From assembly GCA_016791085.1 (NCBI GenBank), contig JAEUNN010000256.1, positions 1 through 8,616 of the forward strand: DNA of 8,616 nt, written 5' to 3'. The notes under the pieces were generated by a model. That model did no database searches, had not been told where the DNA came from, and saw nothing but the letters and a program-made list of their open reading frames with translations. The position numbers were made by a program, and so were the translations under genes. The DNA is from Rhodocyclaceae bacterium (GTDB lineage Bacteria > Pseudomonadota > Gammaproteobacteria > Burkholderiales > Rhodocyclaceae). Shown one piece after another: positions 1 through 6,599 of this stretch (positions are counted from its first letter, which is position 1; each line of letters begins with the position of its first letter).

Positions 1-588
1 CATCAAAAATAACGGGCCTTCCAGCTGCTGGGCATTTAGGGCCTCGCCCGCACGCAGCCGGGCGCTATATGCATCGAGCACCCGCTGCGAAATTTTGACG
101 TCCTCGGCGTAATTGACCTTTACCTGCCCGAGGCGCCCTTCGAGTACGCGAATTTCAACGATTTGCTCAGAAATGGTCTGCTGCGGGATATAGGCCTGTG
201 CCGCGAACAACCCGGCGTCGCGCAGGTATTCCTGGACCTGGCGCGCCGCCGCGCGCAGATCGGATAAGTTTTTGTCCGGTCCGACATACGGCTTTAATCG
301 TTCGAGTATGGGTTCTGCCGGTAGCGTACTGAGGCCGCTAATTTGATAACCGCGCACTTCCATGCTCCCTTGCGCGGAAGAAACCGCCGTTGGTGCGGTT
401 TCGGGCTTCTGCGGCAGGGACGGCGCGGCACCGGGCGCTGGCGTGCGCTGGCCGGGCTCGCGCACGTCGCGCAGCAAGCTGCCGGCATCGGGTGCGGGCT
501 GGGTAACCTGCGCCAACGCGCCGGTAGAAATGCAAAACAGAACGGCGGCGCACAGGCCGGCAACGCCTGCGGACTCTTTCGGTCCCAT
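1..588 (-). CDS. ShlB/FhaC/HecB-family (TpsB) outer-membrane secretion transporter, N-terminal part
   Basis: The gene runs off the left edge; 196 residues are visible. TpsB proteins are outer-membrane beta-barrels of two-partner (type Vb) secretion: periplasmic POTRA domains capture an unfolded TpsA exoprotein and pass it through the barrel. Residues 1-26 form a signal peptide ending ALA|Q. Residues 27-75 are a Pro/Ala/Gln-rich linker. Residues about 78-157 match a POTRA_2 domain, with GLFAAQAYIPQQTI (127-140) and VEIRVLEGRLGQVKV (144-158). The second POTRA begins after that (RVLDAYSARLRAGEALN, from 169). The barrel lies outside the window. I chose the ATG at 588 because AGGGGA sits 6 nt upstream; the ATG at 593 is in another frame. 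The gene is transcribed away from the kinase at 1015. No TpsA gene is visible; it is expected to the left. The family call is confident, but the cargo (haemolysin, adhesin or CDI toxin) cannot be inferred. Confidence 0.88.
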   Translation of the reverse strand, partial: MGPKESAGVAGLCAAVLFCISTGALAQVTQPAPDAGSLLRDVREPGQRTPAPGAAPSLPQKPETAPTAVSSAQGSMEVRGYQISGLSTLPAEPILERLKPYVGPDKNLSDLRAAARQVQEYLRDAGLFAAQAYIPQQTISEQIVEIRVLEGRLGQVKVNYAEDVKISQRVLDAYSARLRAGEALNAQQLEGPLFLM

Positions 589-1014
589 GGCATATCCCCT
601 TTTATTAGTAATATCGGACAGTCAGAATTTTGCGCTGCAATAGCGACTGTGCCGAAGACGTGACATAGTACTCTAAATAATTCGGAACGGCCGGCTCACC
701 CGGGTTTTGTCGGATTATTGCGGTTTGCGTCAAGACTATCGTCAAGCTTGTAAGCGCTCGTTGTCGGCCGCAGGCCGGCGCGCTAAGTGGGTGCGGAGCG
801 CACGGTATTCGATCTGGTATTTGCGTTTCGCTCGCGGCACCACAGCCCGGATTGCCCGTTCTCCGCGGCACCGCGGCCTCGCGTACGCTTCCGCGAGCTT
901 GCAGGACATGGTGTAATAGCATGGGATGGGAGCGCCCGCGCGCCTGCGGCCAGCTGTATGGTCTCGATGCCGCCGCCGGGAACGTTGACGGCTTCGGGAA
1001 AATTTGGCGATTTC
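589..1014. other. Divergent spacer between the TpsB gene and the Ser/Thr kinase
   Basis: This 426-bp stretch must hold the promoters of both flanking genes. The half near the TpsB gene (about 600-760) is comparatively AT-rich and contains two direct copies of CGTCAAG (728-734 and 740-746, 12 bp apart), which give two TTGACG elements on the minus strand. I could not pair either with a convincing -10 box at 16-18 bp. The half near the kinase is GC-rich with short inverted repeats: two CCGCGG blocks at 863-868 and 871-876, and CTCGCG/CGCGAG at 878-883 and 892-897. The kinase reading frame is open back to a GTG at 787, but that translation has no domain-like character. I see no RNA gene or separate small gene. 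Confidence 0.6.
595..600 (-). promoter_or_regulatory. Ribosome binding site of the TpsB gene
   Basis: The minus strand reads AGGGGA, six nucleotides before the ATG at 588. This decides the start: the ATG at 593 would leave almost no spacing and opens a frame that gives no recognisable protein. Confidence 0.6.
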
Positions 1015-2922
1015 ATGGCCGACGATACGAACGACGACACCGTGCACTACTCGGGACAGGGCGCGCCGGAGGCGGCTCCTGTGGGTGGAGCGGCTGCGGA
1101 CGCTGCAAACGGTACGGCGGCATACGATCCGCGCACGCTGCGCAAGGGCACGCGGGTAGGTAATTACCAGATTACGGGAGTGATCGGAAAAGGCGGCTTC
1201 GGTATCGTATATCTCGCCCGCCACGTCACGTTGCAACGCGAGATCGCGCTGAAGGAGTACATGCCGCGCGACCTCGCGATGCGCATGCCGGATGGAACGA
1301 TTTCTGCGGCCGCTTCCGTTGCGGCCGAGGACGAAGCGGGTTTTCAGCTGGGTCTCAAAAGTTTCATCAATGAGGCGCGCCTGCTGGCGGGTTTCGACCA
1401 TCCGTCCCTGGCCGGGGTGTTGGACTATTGGGAAGCCAATGGCACGGCCTACATGGTCATGCCGTATTACAAAGGGCGCAGCCTGCGTGTGTATCTCGAG
1501 CACATGAAGGACGAAGGTCGGTTCCCGCCGACGGAACAGTGGCTGCGCAGTGTCCTCGATCCTATCCTCGACGCGCTCGCAACCCTGCACGCCAAGGGCT
1601 GTTTCCATCGCGACGTTTCGCCGGAGAACATACAGTTGCTGGACGACGGCGACCGGCCCGTATTGCTCGATTTCGGCGCGGCGCGCATGGCCATAGGCGG
1701 TGCCCGCCAACACATGACGGCTTTCCTGAATCCGCGCTACGCGCCGGTGGAACAGTATTACGAGGGTCAGGACGATCCGACCATGCTGCAAGGCCCGTGG
1801 ACGGATCTGTATGCGCTGGGCGGCGTGGTCTTTTACGCCCTGCGCGGCGAAAAGCCGCAGCCCTCGCAGTCGCGCCTCGTCATGGACCGTTTCAATGGCC
1901 TCGCCGCCGGCCTTCCTGCCGGCGCTTACTCGGAGCGTTTTTTGTCGGCTTTCGACAAGTGCCTCCAGGTAAAGCCCAAGGATCGGCCGCAGTCGGTCGC
2001 CGAATTGCGCGAACTTTTGGGGAAGCCGGGTGCGCCCGGCGTGCAACAGTCCGGCCACCCGCCGGCGCATGCTGCGCAGCCGCGCACGGCTGAACCTGTG
2101 CTTGAGGCAATACCGGCTCCTGCAATGGCTGCGCCAAGCGTGGCCCCCGAGCCTGCCTACGGCGGCGCACTCGGGCTGGAAAGCCGGCGCGAAACTTCCA
2201 ATATCGGCCGTACACTGCTGATCGGCGGTGGCGCGGCAGTAGCGCTGGCACTTGGCTTGGTTGGCTATCTGGTGTTCAGTCCCGGCGCTGCGGTCAAACC
2301 CACGCCTGCCGTTGCGCCAGCGCCGGCCACGCCATCGGCCCCGGAATTACCCGCTGCGCCCGGCACGCCGGCACCGGAAAAGGTCGCGACTGCCACGCCG
2401 GAGGTGGTAGCGCCGCCTGCGTCCGTACCGCCGTCCCCGGCCTTGCCGTTTGCGGCTGTCCAGAGCGGCGCATCGAGCGACATTCCCGTTGACCTCAAGG
2501 TCGCGCGTCCCACCCTTAGAAAGGGTGCGGATACGATCGAGTTTACGCTCACGTCGCCTCAGAGTGGTTTTCTTTACGTCTATTTGCGCGACGAAGAGGG
2601 TGAAGTCATGCGCGTGTTCCCGAACGAGTTCGATAGCTTGAACGAACTTAAACCCGGTACGCCGCTGACATTGCCGTCGCCGGATTGGGAGCTCAAAGCC
2701 CCGGCGGCCGCCGGCACCATGGACCTGCTCGCAGTGGTCAGCGCAAGCAAGCGCGCGAACCCGCCGGGCGCGCGGCGCAAGAATGGTCAGGGTGCGTTTC
2801 TGGGTTTTGGCAGGCTGGAAAATCCTTCAGCTACCGAGTTGCTCGGAAACCTGAGCTGTGCCGCCGGAACATCCTGCCCTGGCAAATACGGCGCAGCCGT
2901 GGTCAAGTTGCAAGTCGAATAG
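1015..2922 (+). CDS. Membrane-anchored Ser/Thr protein kinase with C-terminal DUF4384-like domain
   Basis: A 635-residue transmembrane Hanks-type kinase that would phosphorylate Ser/Thr on unknown cytoplasmic targets. Residues about 51-335 are the kinase domain: glycine loop GVIGKGGFGIVYLA (55-68), ATP lysine K80 in IALKEYMP, helix-C glutamate E120 in FINEARLL, catalytic loop HRDVSPEN (198-205), DFG (219-221) and an activation-segment end YAPVEQY. The catalytic loop has Ser202 where HRDxKPxN kinases have Lys; Asp200, Asn205 and the DFG Asp remain, so activity is likely. A membrane segment at about 400-420 is followed by a Pro/Ala linker to about 480. Residues 489-635 resemble DUF4384 (SGFLYVYLRDEEGEVMRVFPN), probably periplasmic, with Cys615 and Cys621 able to form a disulfide. 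I chose the ATG at 1015 (MADDTND) because upstream residues look non-coding. The ribosome site is weak (GGGAA, 14 nt away), and ATGs at 958 and 967 remain possible. It converges on oxyR 39 bp away. Confidence 0.88.
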   Translation: MADDTNDDTVHYSGQGAPEAAPVGGAAADAANGTAAYDPRTLRKGTRVGNYQITGVIGKGGFGIVYLARHVTLQREIALKEYMPRDLAMRMPDGTISAAASVAAEDEAGFQLGLKSFINEARLLAGFDHPSLAGVLDYWEANGTAYMVMPYYKGRSLRVYLEHMKDEGRFPPTEQWLRSVLDPILDALATLHAKGCFHRDVSPENIQLLDDGDRPVLLDFGAARMAIGGARQHMTAFLNPRYAPVEQYYEGQDDPTMLQGPWTDLYALGGVVFYALRGEKPQPSQSRLVMDRFNGLAAGLPAGAYSERFLSAFDKCLQVKPKDRPQSVAELRELLGKPGAPGVQQSGHPPAHAAQPRTAEPVLEAIPAPAMAAPSVAPEPAYGGALGLESRRETSNIGRTLLIGGGAAVALALGLVGYLVFSPGAAVKPTPAVAPAPATPSAPELPAAPGTPAPEKVATATPEVVAPPASVPPSPALPFAAVQSGASSDIPVDLKVARPTLRKGADTIEFTLTSPQSGFLYVYLRDEEGEVMRVFPNEFDSLNELKPGTPLTLPSPDWELKAPAAAGTMDLLAVVSASKRANPPGARRKNGQGAFLGFGRLENPSATELLGNLSCAAGTSCPGKYGAAVVKLQVE

Positions 2923-2961
2923 TGCCGCAGGCTGGGTAGGCCGGCACGCGTACGCCCCGGT

Positions 2962-3930
2962 TCAGGCCGCGCAAACGCTGCCGCCCGCGGCATTGATGTC
3001 GCTATCCGGGCTGGCGGGACGGCAGGTGCCGGGCAGCGCGCAATCTTGCATGGCTTGCAGCAGCACGTCCACGGCGGCGCTGCGTGGAAAACTCGTGCGC
3101 CATACCAGTGCGATGCGGCGCGTGGGTTGCGCGGGCGCAAACGGCAAAACGCGGACCAGAGGGTTGGTCTGCGCCAAGGGGTCGGCACAGGATGAAGGCA
3201 GCACGGTAATGCCCATGCCGCTCGCGACCATATGCCTGATCGTTTCCAGCGACGACCCTTCCAGCGTGCGCGACAGGCCGTTAGGGCGCGGGTCGCGCAG
3301 ACGCGGGCAAACTTCCAGCACCTGATCGCGAAAACAATTTCCAGCGCCCAGCAACAGCAGCGGCTCTTCGGCCAGCTCGGCGGCGCCGACCTCCATGCGC
3401 TCGGCCCAGGCGTGCTCGGCCGGCACCACCACACGCAGGGGCTCGTCATACACGCCGCGCGCGACCAGGCCGATTTCCGCAAAGGGCAGCGCGATCACGA
3501 TCATGTCCAGCACGCCGGCCTTGAGTGATTCGACCAGGCGGGCCGTGTAGTTTTCTTCGATCATGAGCGGCATGGCGGGCGCGCGCGCGTGTACCAGCGG
3601 TATCAGGGACGGCAGCAGATAGGGGCCGACCGTGTAGATCGCGCCCAGGCGCAATGGCCCCGCCAGGGCGTCGCGGCCGCTTTGGGCAATTTCTTTTACC
3701 CGCGCCGCCTCGGCCAGCACGCACCGCGCCTGTTCCACGACCAGGCTGCCGACCGGGGTGATACGTACATCGGCGGGGCTGCGTTCGAACAGTATCACCC
3801 CGAGTTCGTCCTCGAGCTTCTTGACGGCTGCGGACAGTGTGGGCTGGGCGACATTGCAGCGTTCGGCCGCGCGGCCGAAATGGCGCACCTCGGCCAGTAC
3901 GGCGATATAGCGCAATTCAGTGAGCGTCAT
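2962..3930 (-). CDS. oxyR: OxyR, peroxide-sensing LysR-family regulator
   Basis: OxyR is a cytoplasmic tetrameric regulator. Hydrogen peroxide oxidises a cysteine pair to a disulfide, switching on genes such as catalase and alkyl hydroperoxide reductase. Residues about 1-60 are the LysR helix-turn-helix (RHFGRAAERCNVAQPTLS). Residues about 91-300 are the sensing domain, opening GPLRLGAIYTVGPYLLPSLI, close to E. coli OxyR as I recall it. The motif GNCFRDQVLEVC places cysteines at 199 and 208, the same numbers and spacing as the E. coli redox pair. ETIRHMVASGMGITVLP (229-245) is also typical. The protein is 322 residues against about 305 in E. coli; the extra tail is poorly conserved-looking and carries Cys297, Cys303 and Cys320. 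The ATG at 3930 has no clear Shine-Dalgarno. gloC lies upstream on the same strand, 135 bp away. No recG, katG or ahpC partner is in the window. Confidence 0.93.
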   Translation of the reverse strand: MTLTELRYIAVLAEVRHFGRAAERCNVAQPTLSAAVKKLEDELGVILFERSPADVRITPVGSLVVEQARCVLAEAARVKEIAQSGRDALAGPLRLGAIYTVGPYLLPSLIPLVHARAPAMPLMIEENYTARLVESLKAGVLDMIVIALPFAEIGLVARGVYDEPLRVVVPAEHAWAERMEVGAAELAEEPLLLLGAGNCFRDQVLEVCPRLRDPRPNGLSRTLEGSSLETIRHMVASGMGITVLPSSCADPLAQTNPLVRVLPFAPAQPTRRIALVWRTSFPRSAAVDVLLQAMQDCALPGTCRPASPDSDINAAGGSVCAA

Positions 3931-4004
3931 GGGGCCGGGTTTCGTGGTCTGGATGGGGCCGCGCTGGCGGCGGCCGGTTCAGTGCATCCGGTGCAGCGGC
4001 GCGC

Positions 4005-4040
4005 GGGCCGGAACGGTACACCCGGGTGTCAGGCCGGCCC
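4005..4040. repeat. Nested inverted repeat in the gloC-oxyR spacer
   Basis: A perfect 12-bp palindrome, ACACCCGGGTGT (4018-4029), lies inside a 7-bp inverted repeat, GGGCCGG (4005-4011) and CCGGCCC (4034-4040). The two centres differ by one base. It sits just after the gloC stop and about 75-110 bp before the oxyR start. It could act as a GC-rich hairpin ending gloC transcripts, although no T-run follows in the direction of transcription, or as an operator for a dimeric regulator controlling oxyR. It does not resemble the spaced ATAG elements of known OxyR sites. Confidence 0.5.
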
Positions 4041-4065
4041 AGGCATAGGTAGCGCGGGCACGGCT

Positions 4066-4710
4066 TCAAGTCGCCCAATCCGCCACATAAGGATTGGTGC
4101 GGCGCTCTTCGCCGAAGGTCGACATGGGGCCATGCCCGGGAATGAAGCGTACATCATCGCCCAATGGGAACAGGCGCTGGCGTATCGAGCGCAACAGGTC
4201 GCGGTGGTTGCCGCGCGGAAAATCGGTGCGACCTATCGATCCGGCAAACAGCACGTCACCAACCTGGGCCAGCCGCGTTTCGGGATCGTAGAACACCACG
4301 TGGCCCGGCGTGTGGCCGGGGCAATGCAGCACTTGCAGCGTCACCTCGCCTACCGTGACGCTATCGCCCTGCTCCAGCCAACGGTCCGGTGTGAACGGCC
4401 GGGCATTGCCAAAGCCGAACATGCGCGACTGCTGCGCCATGCCATCGATCCAGAACGCGTCGTCGCGGTGCGGGCCTTCGACAGGCACGCCTAGACGCTG
4501 CGCCAGTTCGGCGGTGGCTCCGGCGTGGTCCAGGTGGCCGTGCGTGACGAGAATTTTTTCGACTGCGAAATCATGTTTGGCGACCAGGGCCAACACTTCG
4601 TCGAGGTTGCCGCCGGGATCGATGATCGCCCCGCGGCGGACGGCATCGCACCAGAACAATGTGCAATTCTGCTGGAAAGGGGTTACGGGGATGATGGCGT
4701 AGTGCAGCAT
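4066..4710 (-). CDS. gloC: GloC/YcbL-type hydroxyacylglutathione hydrolase (glyoxalase II), metallo-beta-lactamase fold
   Basis: Glyoxalase II hydrolyses S-lactoylglutathione to D-lactate and glutathione, the second step of methylglyoxal detoxification in the cytoplasm. The 214-residue protein has the short YcbL form (E. coli YcbL about 215 residues) and lacks the longer C-terminal domain of GloB. Metal ligands are all present: THGHLDH (56-62, giving H57, H59, D61, H62), H133 in LHCPGHTPGHVVF, D152 in GDVLF and H193 in FIPGHGP. Other shared blocks are PFQQNCTLFWC, QSRMFGF and FTPDRWLEQGD. I chose the ATG at 4710, with CCGGAG 6 nt upstream; a GTG at 4746 would add 12 residues that the family lacks and has no ribosome site. 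It is transcribed divergently from the DUF1223 gene and toward oxyR. Thiolesterase activity is well supported by family, but the exact substrate is inferred. Confidence 0.92.
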   Translation of the reverse strand: MLHYAIIPVTPFQQNCTLFWCDAVRRGAIIDPGGNLDEVLALVAKHDFAVEKILVTHGHLDHAGATAELAQRLGVPVEGPHRDDAFWIDGMAQQSRMFGFGNARPFTPDRWLEQGDSVTVGEVTLQVLHCPGHTPGHVVFYDPETRLAQVGDVLFAGSIGRTDFPRGNHRDLLRSIRQRLFPLGDDVRFIPGHGPMSTFGEERRTNPYVADWAT

Positions 4711-4716
4711 GCTGGG

Positions 4717-4722
4717 CTCCGG
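4717..4722 (-). promoter_or_regulatory. Ribosome binding site of gloC
   Basis: The minus strand reads CCGGAG, six nucleotides before the ATG at 4710. This supports that start over the in-frame GTG at 4746, giving a protein of the usual YcbL length. Confidence 0.6.
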
Positions 4723-4735
4723 TTTCGATACGGCG

Positions 4736-4741
4736 ATTCTA
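4736..4741 (-). promoter_or_regulatory. Possible -10 box of a gloC promoter
   Basis: The minus strand reads TAGAAT, one base away from the sigma-70 consensus TATAAT. It lies about 25 nt before the gloC start, which would give a short leader. The hexamer 17 bp upstream is a poor -35 match, so the call rests on the -10 box and its position in the 170-bp divergent spacer. Confidence 0.25.
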
Positions 4742-4858
4742 GTCACAACCGGCTCGAATCATCATAAAAAGTGCGCGCGCGGCTACGGTCGTCGGGCAGT
4801 TTCGGCTCGGGTCGCGCGATGAAAGCAAGTTGCCGTCGCGCCGGTCTTATCTGGCGTA

Positions 4859-4877
4859 TGGAGCAGCCTGGAGCAGC
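4859..4877 (+). repeat. Tandem TGGAGCAGC repeat holding the DUF1223 gene's ribosome binding site
   Basis: Two 9-bp copies of TGGAGCAGC lie at 4859-4867 and 4869-4877, one base apart, so GGAG occurs twice. The second GGAG (4870-4873) is 7 nt before the ATG at 4881 and decides that start. The first has no well-spaced start of its own in this frame. It probably arose as a small local duplication. Confidence 0.6.
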
Positions 4878-4880
4878 ATC

Positions 4881-5663
4881 ATGAATTTTTCCCGCCTGAG
4901 CGGGCGCGCCGTGCTGGTGCTCGCCGCAACTTGTACCGGCACGGCTTGGGCCGGCGCGGAATGCAGCGTCGCGAGCGGCCGTGAGCGCATGTTGCTGGTC
5001 GAGCTATATACCTCGGAGGGCTGCAACAGTTGTCCGCCTGCCGACCGCTGGCTGTCCGGCCTGCACGCCGAGGCGCGCAGCGGGCAGCTTCTGCCCCTGG
5101 CATTTCATGTCGATTACTGGGACTACCTGGGTTGGCGCGACCCCTATGCGCAGGCCCGGTTTTCTGTGCGCCAGCGCGCCAGTGCCGCACGCGCAGGCAC
5201 GCGCAACATTTACACGCCGCAAGTCATCGCCGATGGGCGCAGTTTCGACGTCTGGCGCCGTCCGGGCAGCGTGCGGGATGCAATGCGGCGCGCTGTGGAG
5301 CGGGCACCGGGTGCATCGCTGCAGTTGTCGGTCAAAGCGAACGCCGGGGGCGCGGAACTGGTTTATTCCGTCGAATTCGCGCCCGGCATTCTGTCCGGCG
5401 AAATCTTTTTGGCGCGTTGGGAGAGCGGCCTCACGAGCAGCGTAAGCGGCGGCGAAAATCGCGGCGTATTGTTGCGTCACGACTACGTGGTGCGCGACTG
5501 GATCGGCCCATTGGCAGGGCGAAGCGGCAAGCACACGTTGAGGGGCGTGCCGGGCGCCAACGAGGGCTGGGCGCTGCTGGTGTATTCGCCAGGCGGTGCG
5601 GAATTGCTGCAGGCGGTCAATCTTGCCGGCGCCGCATGCGCGATGACAGGCGGTGCAGCTTAG
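4881..5663 (+). CDS. Exported DUF1223 (thioredoxin-like fold) protein with CxxC motif
   Basis: A 260-residue secreted protein of the DUF1223 family, whose function is not established. Residues 1-24 are a signal peptide (NFSRLSGRAVLVLAAT core, cleavage near AWA|GAE). The mature protein begins with the family block VELYTSEGCNSCPPADRW, with Cys48 and Cys51 as a CxxC pair where thioredoxin-fold proteins have their active site. AFHVDYWDYLGWRDPYA (74-90) and YTPQVIADGR (from 111, holding a likely cis-proline loop) follow. The C-terminal half, from about 150, looks beta-rich. Cys28 is an additional cysteine near the mature N-terminus. I chose the ATG at 4881 over an upstream GTG at 4830 because it has GGAG 7 nt upstream and starts a proper signal peptide. 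It is divergent from gloC (170-bp spacer) and convergent with the YfcA-like permease. A periplasmic thiol-redox role is inference. Confidence 0.85.
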   Translation: MNFSRLSGRAVLVLAATCTGTAWAGAECSVASGRERMLLVELYTSEGCNSCPPADRWLSGLHAEARSGQLLPLAFHVDYWDYLGWRDPYAQARFSVRQRASAARAGTRNIYTPQVIADGRSFDVWRRPGSVRDAMRRAVERAPGASLQLSVKANAGGAELVYSVEFAPGILSGEIFLARWESGLTSSVSGGENRGVLLRHDYVVRDWIGPLAGRSGKHTLRGVPGANEGWALLVYSPGGAELLQAVNLAGAACAMTGGAA

Positions 5664-5733
5664 GGCGTGGAGTCGGCGGAAAGCCACTTCCGGATGTGGG
5701 CGGTCGTCTGGTCGGGCCTGCAGCACGCTTGAC

Positions 5734-5754
5734 CGCCGGCTATCGTGGCCGGCG
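5734..5754. terminator. Hairpin in the convergent DUF1223/permease spacer
   Basis: CGCCGGC (5734-5740) and GCCGGCG (5748-5754) form a perfect 7-bp stem with a 7-nt loop. It lies about 70 nt past the DUF1223 stop. There is no T-run on either strand, so a standard intrinsic terminator is not shown; it may still stop or protect the 3' ends of both converging transcripts. Confidence 0.35.
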
Positions 5755-5772
5755 ACATTGAAGTTCATTGCT

Positions 5773-5791
5773 GCCCGGCGCTGCGTCGGGC
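5773..5791. terminator. Second hairpin in the convergent spacer
   Basis: The + strand can fold GCCCGGCG against CGTCGGGC around a CTG loop, giving eight pairs with one G-U in the RNA. A smaller hairpin, CGGCT-TTTG-AGCCG, follows at 5802-5815. Neither has an adjacent T-run. Together with the hairpin at 5734 they fill most of the 183-bp gap between two converging genes, as expected for a bidirectional termination zone. Confidence 0.35.
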
Positions 5792-5846
5792 GAGGTTTGC
5801 GCGGCTTTTGAGCCGGCCTCTTGTCTCACCGGCGGCGCCATCACGG

Positions 5847-6599
5847 CTACAGTAGATCGTATGCCAGGCGCAGGATGAGGGCCGTGACGACCAGCAGAAA
5901 CACCTTGCGTATGAAGCGCGTACCGCGCGTCAGGGCGAAATGCGTGCCTACCCATGCGCCGCACAGATTGCACGCCGCCATGGCCAAGCCCAATGCGAGC
6001 ATGGCTTGGCCGTGTCCCAGGAAGTACGCCAGTGCGCCTACGTTGGTGGCAAGATTGACTACTTTCGCGGCGGCCGATGCGTGCAGCAAATCCCACCCGA
6101 AAAAACGCACGAACCCGAATATCAGAAAACTTCCGGTTCCCGGACCCAGAAAGCCGTCGTAAAACCCTATGCCCGTGCCGAACACGGTGGCCAGCGCATG
6201 GTCTTTGCGGCCATGCTGTTGCGGCTTCGGCGCTGTTCCAAAGTCCTTGCGCAGGAATATGTAAAGCGCGACGGCGATCAGCAATATCAAAACCAGCGGC
6301 TTGAGCAGGTTTGGCGGAATGATCGATACGGTCAAGGCGCCGAAATAGGCGGCAATCGAGGCGCAGCAAGCCGCCGGTAACAGCATGGTCCAGGTCAAAC
6401 GGATTTTTCGCAGATAGCGCCATGCCGCCAGCGAGGTCCCGACGATACTGGCCATTTTGTTGGTCCCGAACAAGGTGGCCGGAGCGACCGTCGGAAATGC
6501 CGCGAGCAGCAGGGGAACCTGTATCAGTCCGCCTCCACCGACTATCGAATCGACCAGGCCCGCGAGAAATGCGCCGACCAATAATAAGGACCATTCCAT
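5847..6599 (-). CDS. TSUP-family (TauE/SafE, YfcA-like) membrane permease
   Basis: A 250-residue inner-membrane protein of the 4-toluene sulfonate uptake permease family (old DUF81), whose members move sulfonates, sulfite or other small organic anions. It matches E. coli YfcA in layout: GLVDSIVGGGGLIQVPLL (14-31), TLFGTNK (42-48), GIGFYDGFLGPGTGSF (143-158) and KVVNLATNVGAL (179-190). The repeated Gly-rich blocks near the start of each half show the family's internal duplication. Hydrophobic stretches at about 4-20, 24-36, 72-92, 100-116, 136-164, 182-216 and 232-248 suggest about eight membrane spans joined by a charged cytoplasmic loop (118-134). The ATG at 6599 has only a weak ribosome site. 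The spacer upstream carries a parS site about 105-120 bp before the start. The substrate cannot be told from sequence; no sulfur operon is adjacent. Confidence 0.88.
   Translation of the reverse strand: MEWSLLLVGAFLAGLVDSIVGGGGLIQVPLLLAAFPTVAPATLFGTNKMASIVGTSLAAWRYLRKIRLTWTMLLPAACCASIAAYFGALTVSIIPPNLLKPLVLILLIAVALYIFLRKDFGTAPKPQQHGRKDHALATVFGTGIGFYDGFLGPGTGSFLIFGFVRFFGWDLLHASAAAKVVNLATNVGALAYFLGHGQAMLALGLAMAACNLCGAWVGTHFALTRGTRFIRKVFLLVVTALILRLAYDLL

Noticed and set aside
787..1014. Upstream extension of the kinase to a GTG at 787
   Set aside because: The 76 added residues look like translated spacer, and the family's N-terminus fits the ATG at 1015 better.
742..2070. A 442-residue open frame on the minus strand opposite the kinase
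   Set aside because: Its translation is Arg/His-rich with no domain, and it mirrors the strongly supported kinase frame. Long antisense frames are common in GC-rich genes.
2923..2961. Terminator between the converging kinase and oxyR genes
   Set aside because: Only a 5-bp stem (TGCCG/CGGCA) with a 14-nt loop and no T-run is present, which is too weak to call.
4297..4302. A second CACGTG core that might be another parS
   Set aside because: The flanks are not GTTT/AAAC, and it lies inside gloC codons, so it is a chance hexamer.
4745..4765. A stretch like a tRNA T-loop (GGCTCGAATC)
   Set aside because: No matching acceptor, D or anticodon arms could be found around it.
5004..5768. Long open frames on both strands over the DUF1223 gene
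   Set aside because: Translations are Arg/Ala-rich with no recognisable motif and are shadows of the DUF1223 coding frame.
5740..6594. A 284-residue minus-strand frame over the permease gene
   Set aside because: It overlaps the YfcA-like frame almost completely, lacks hydrophobic periodicity and has low-complexity Arg/Gly/Ser content; the permease frame carries all the family motifs.
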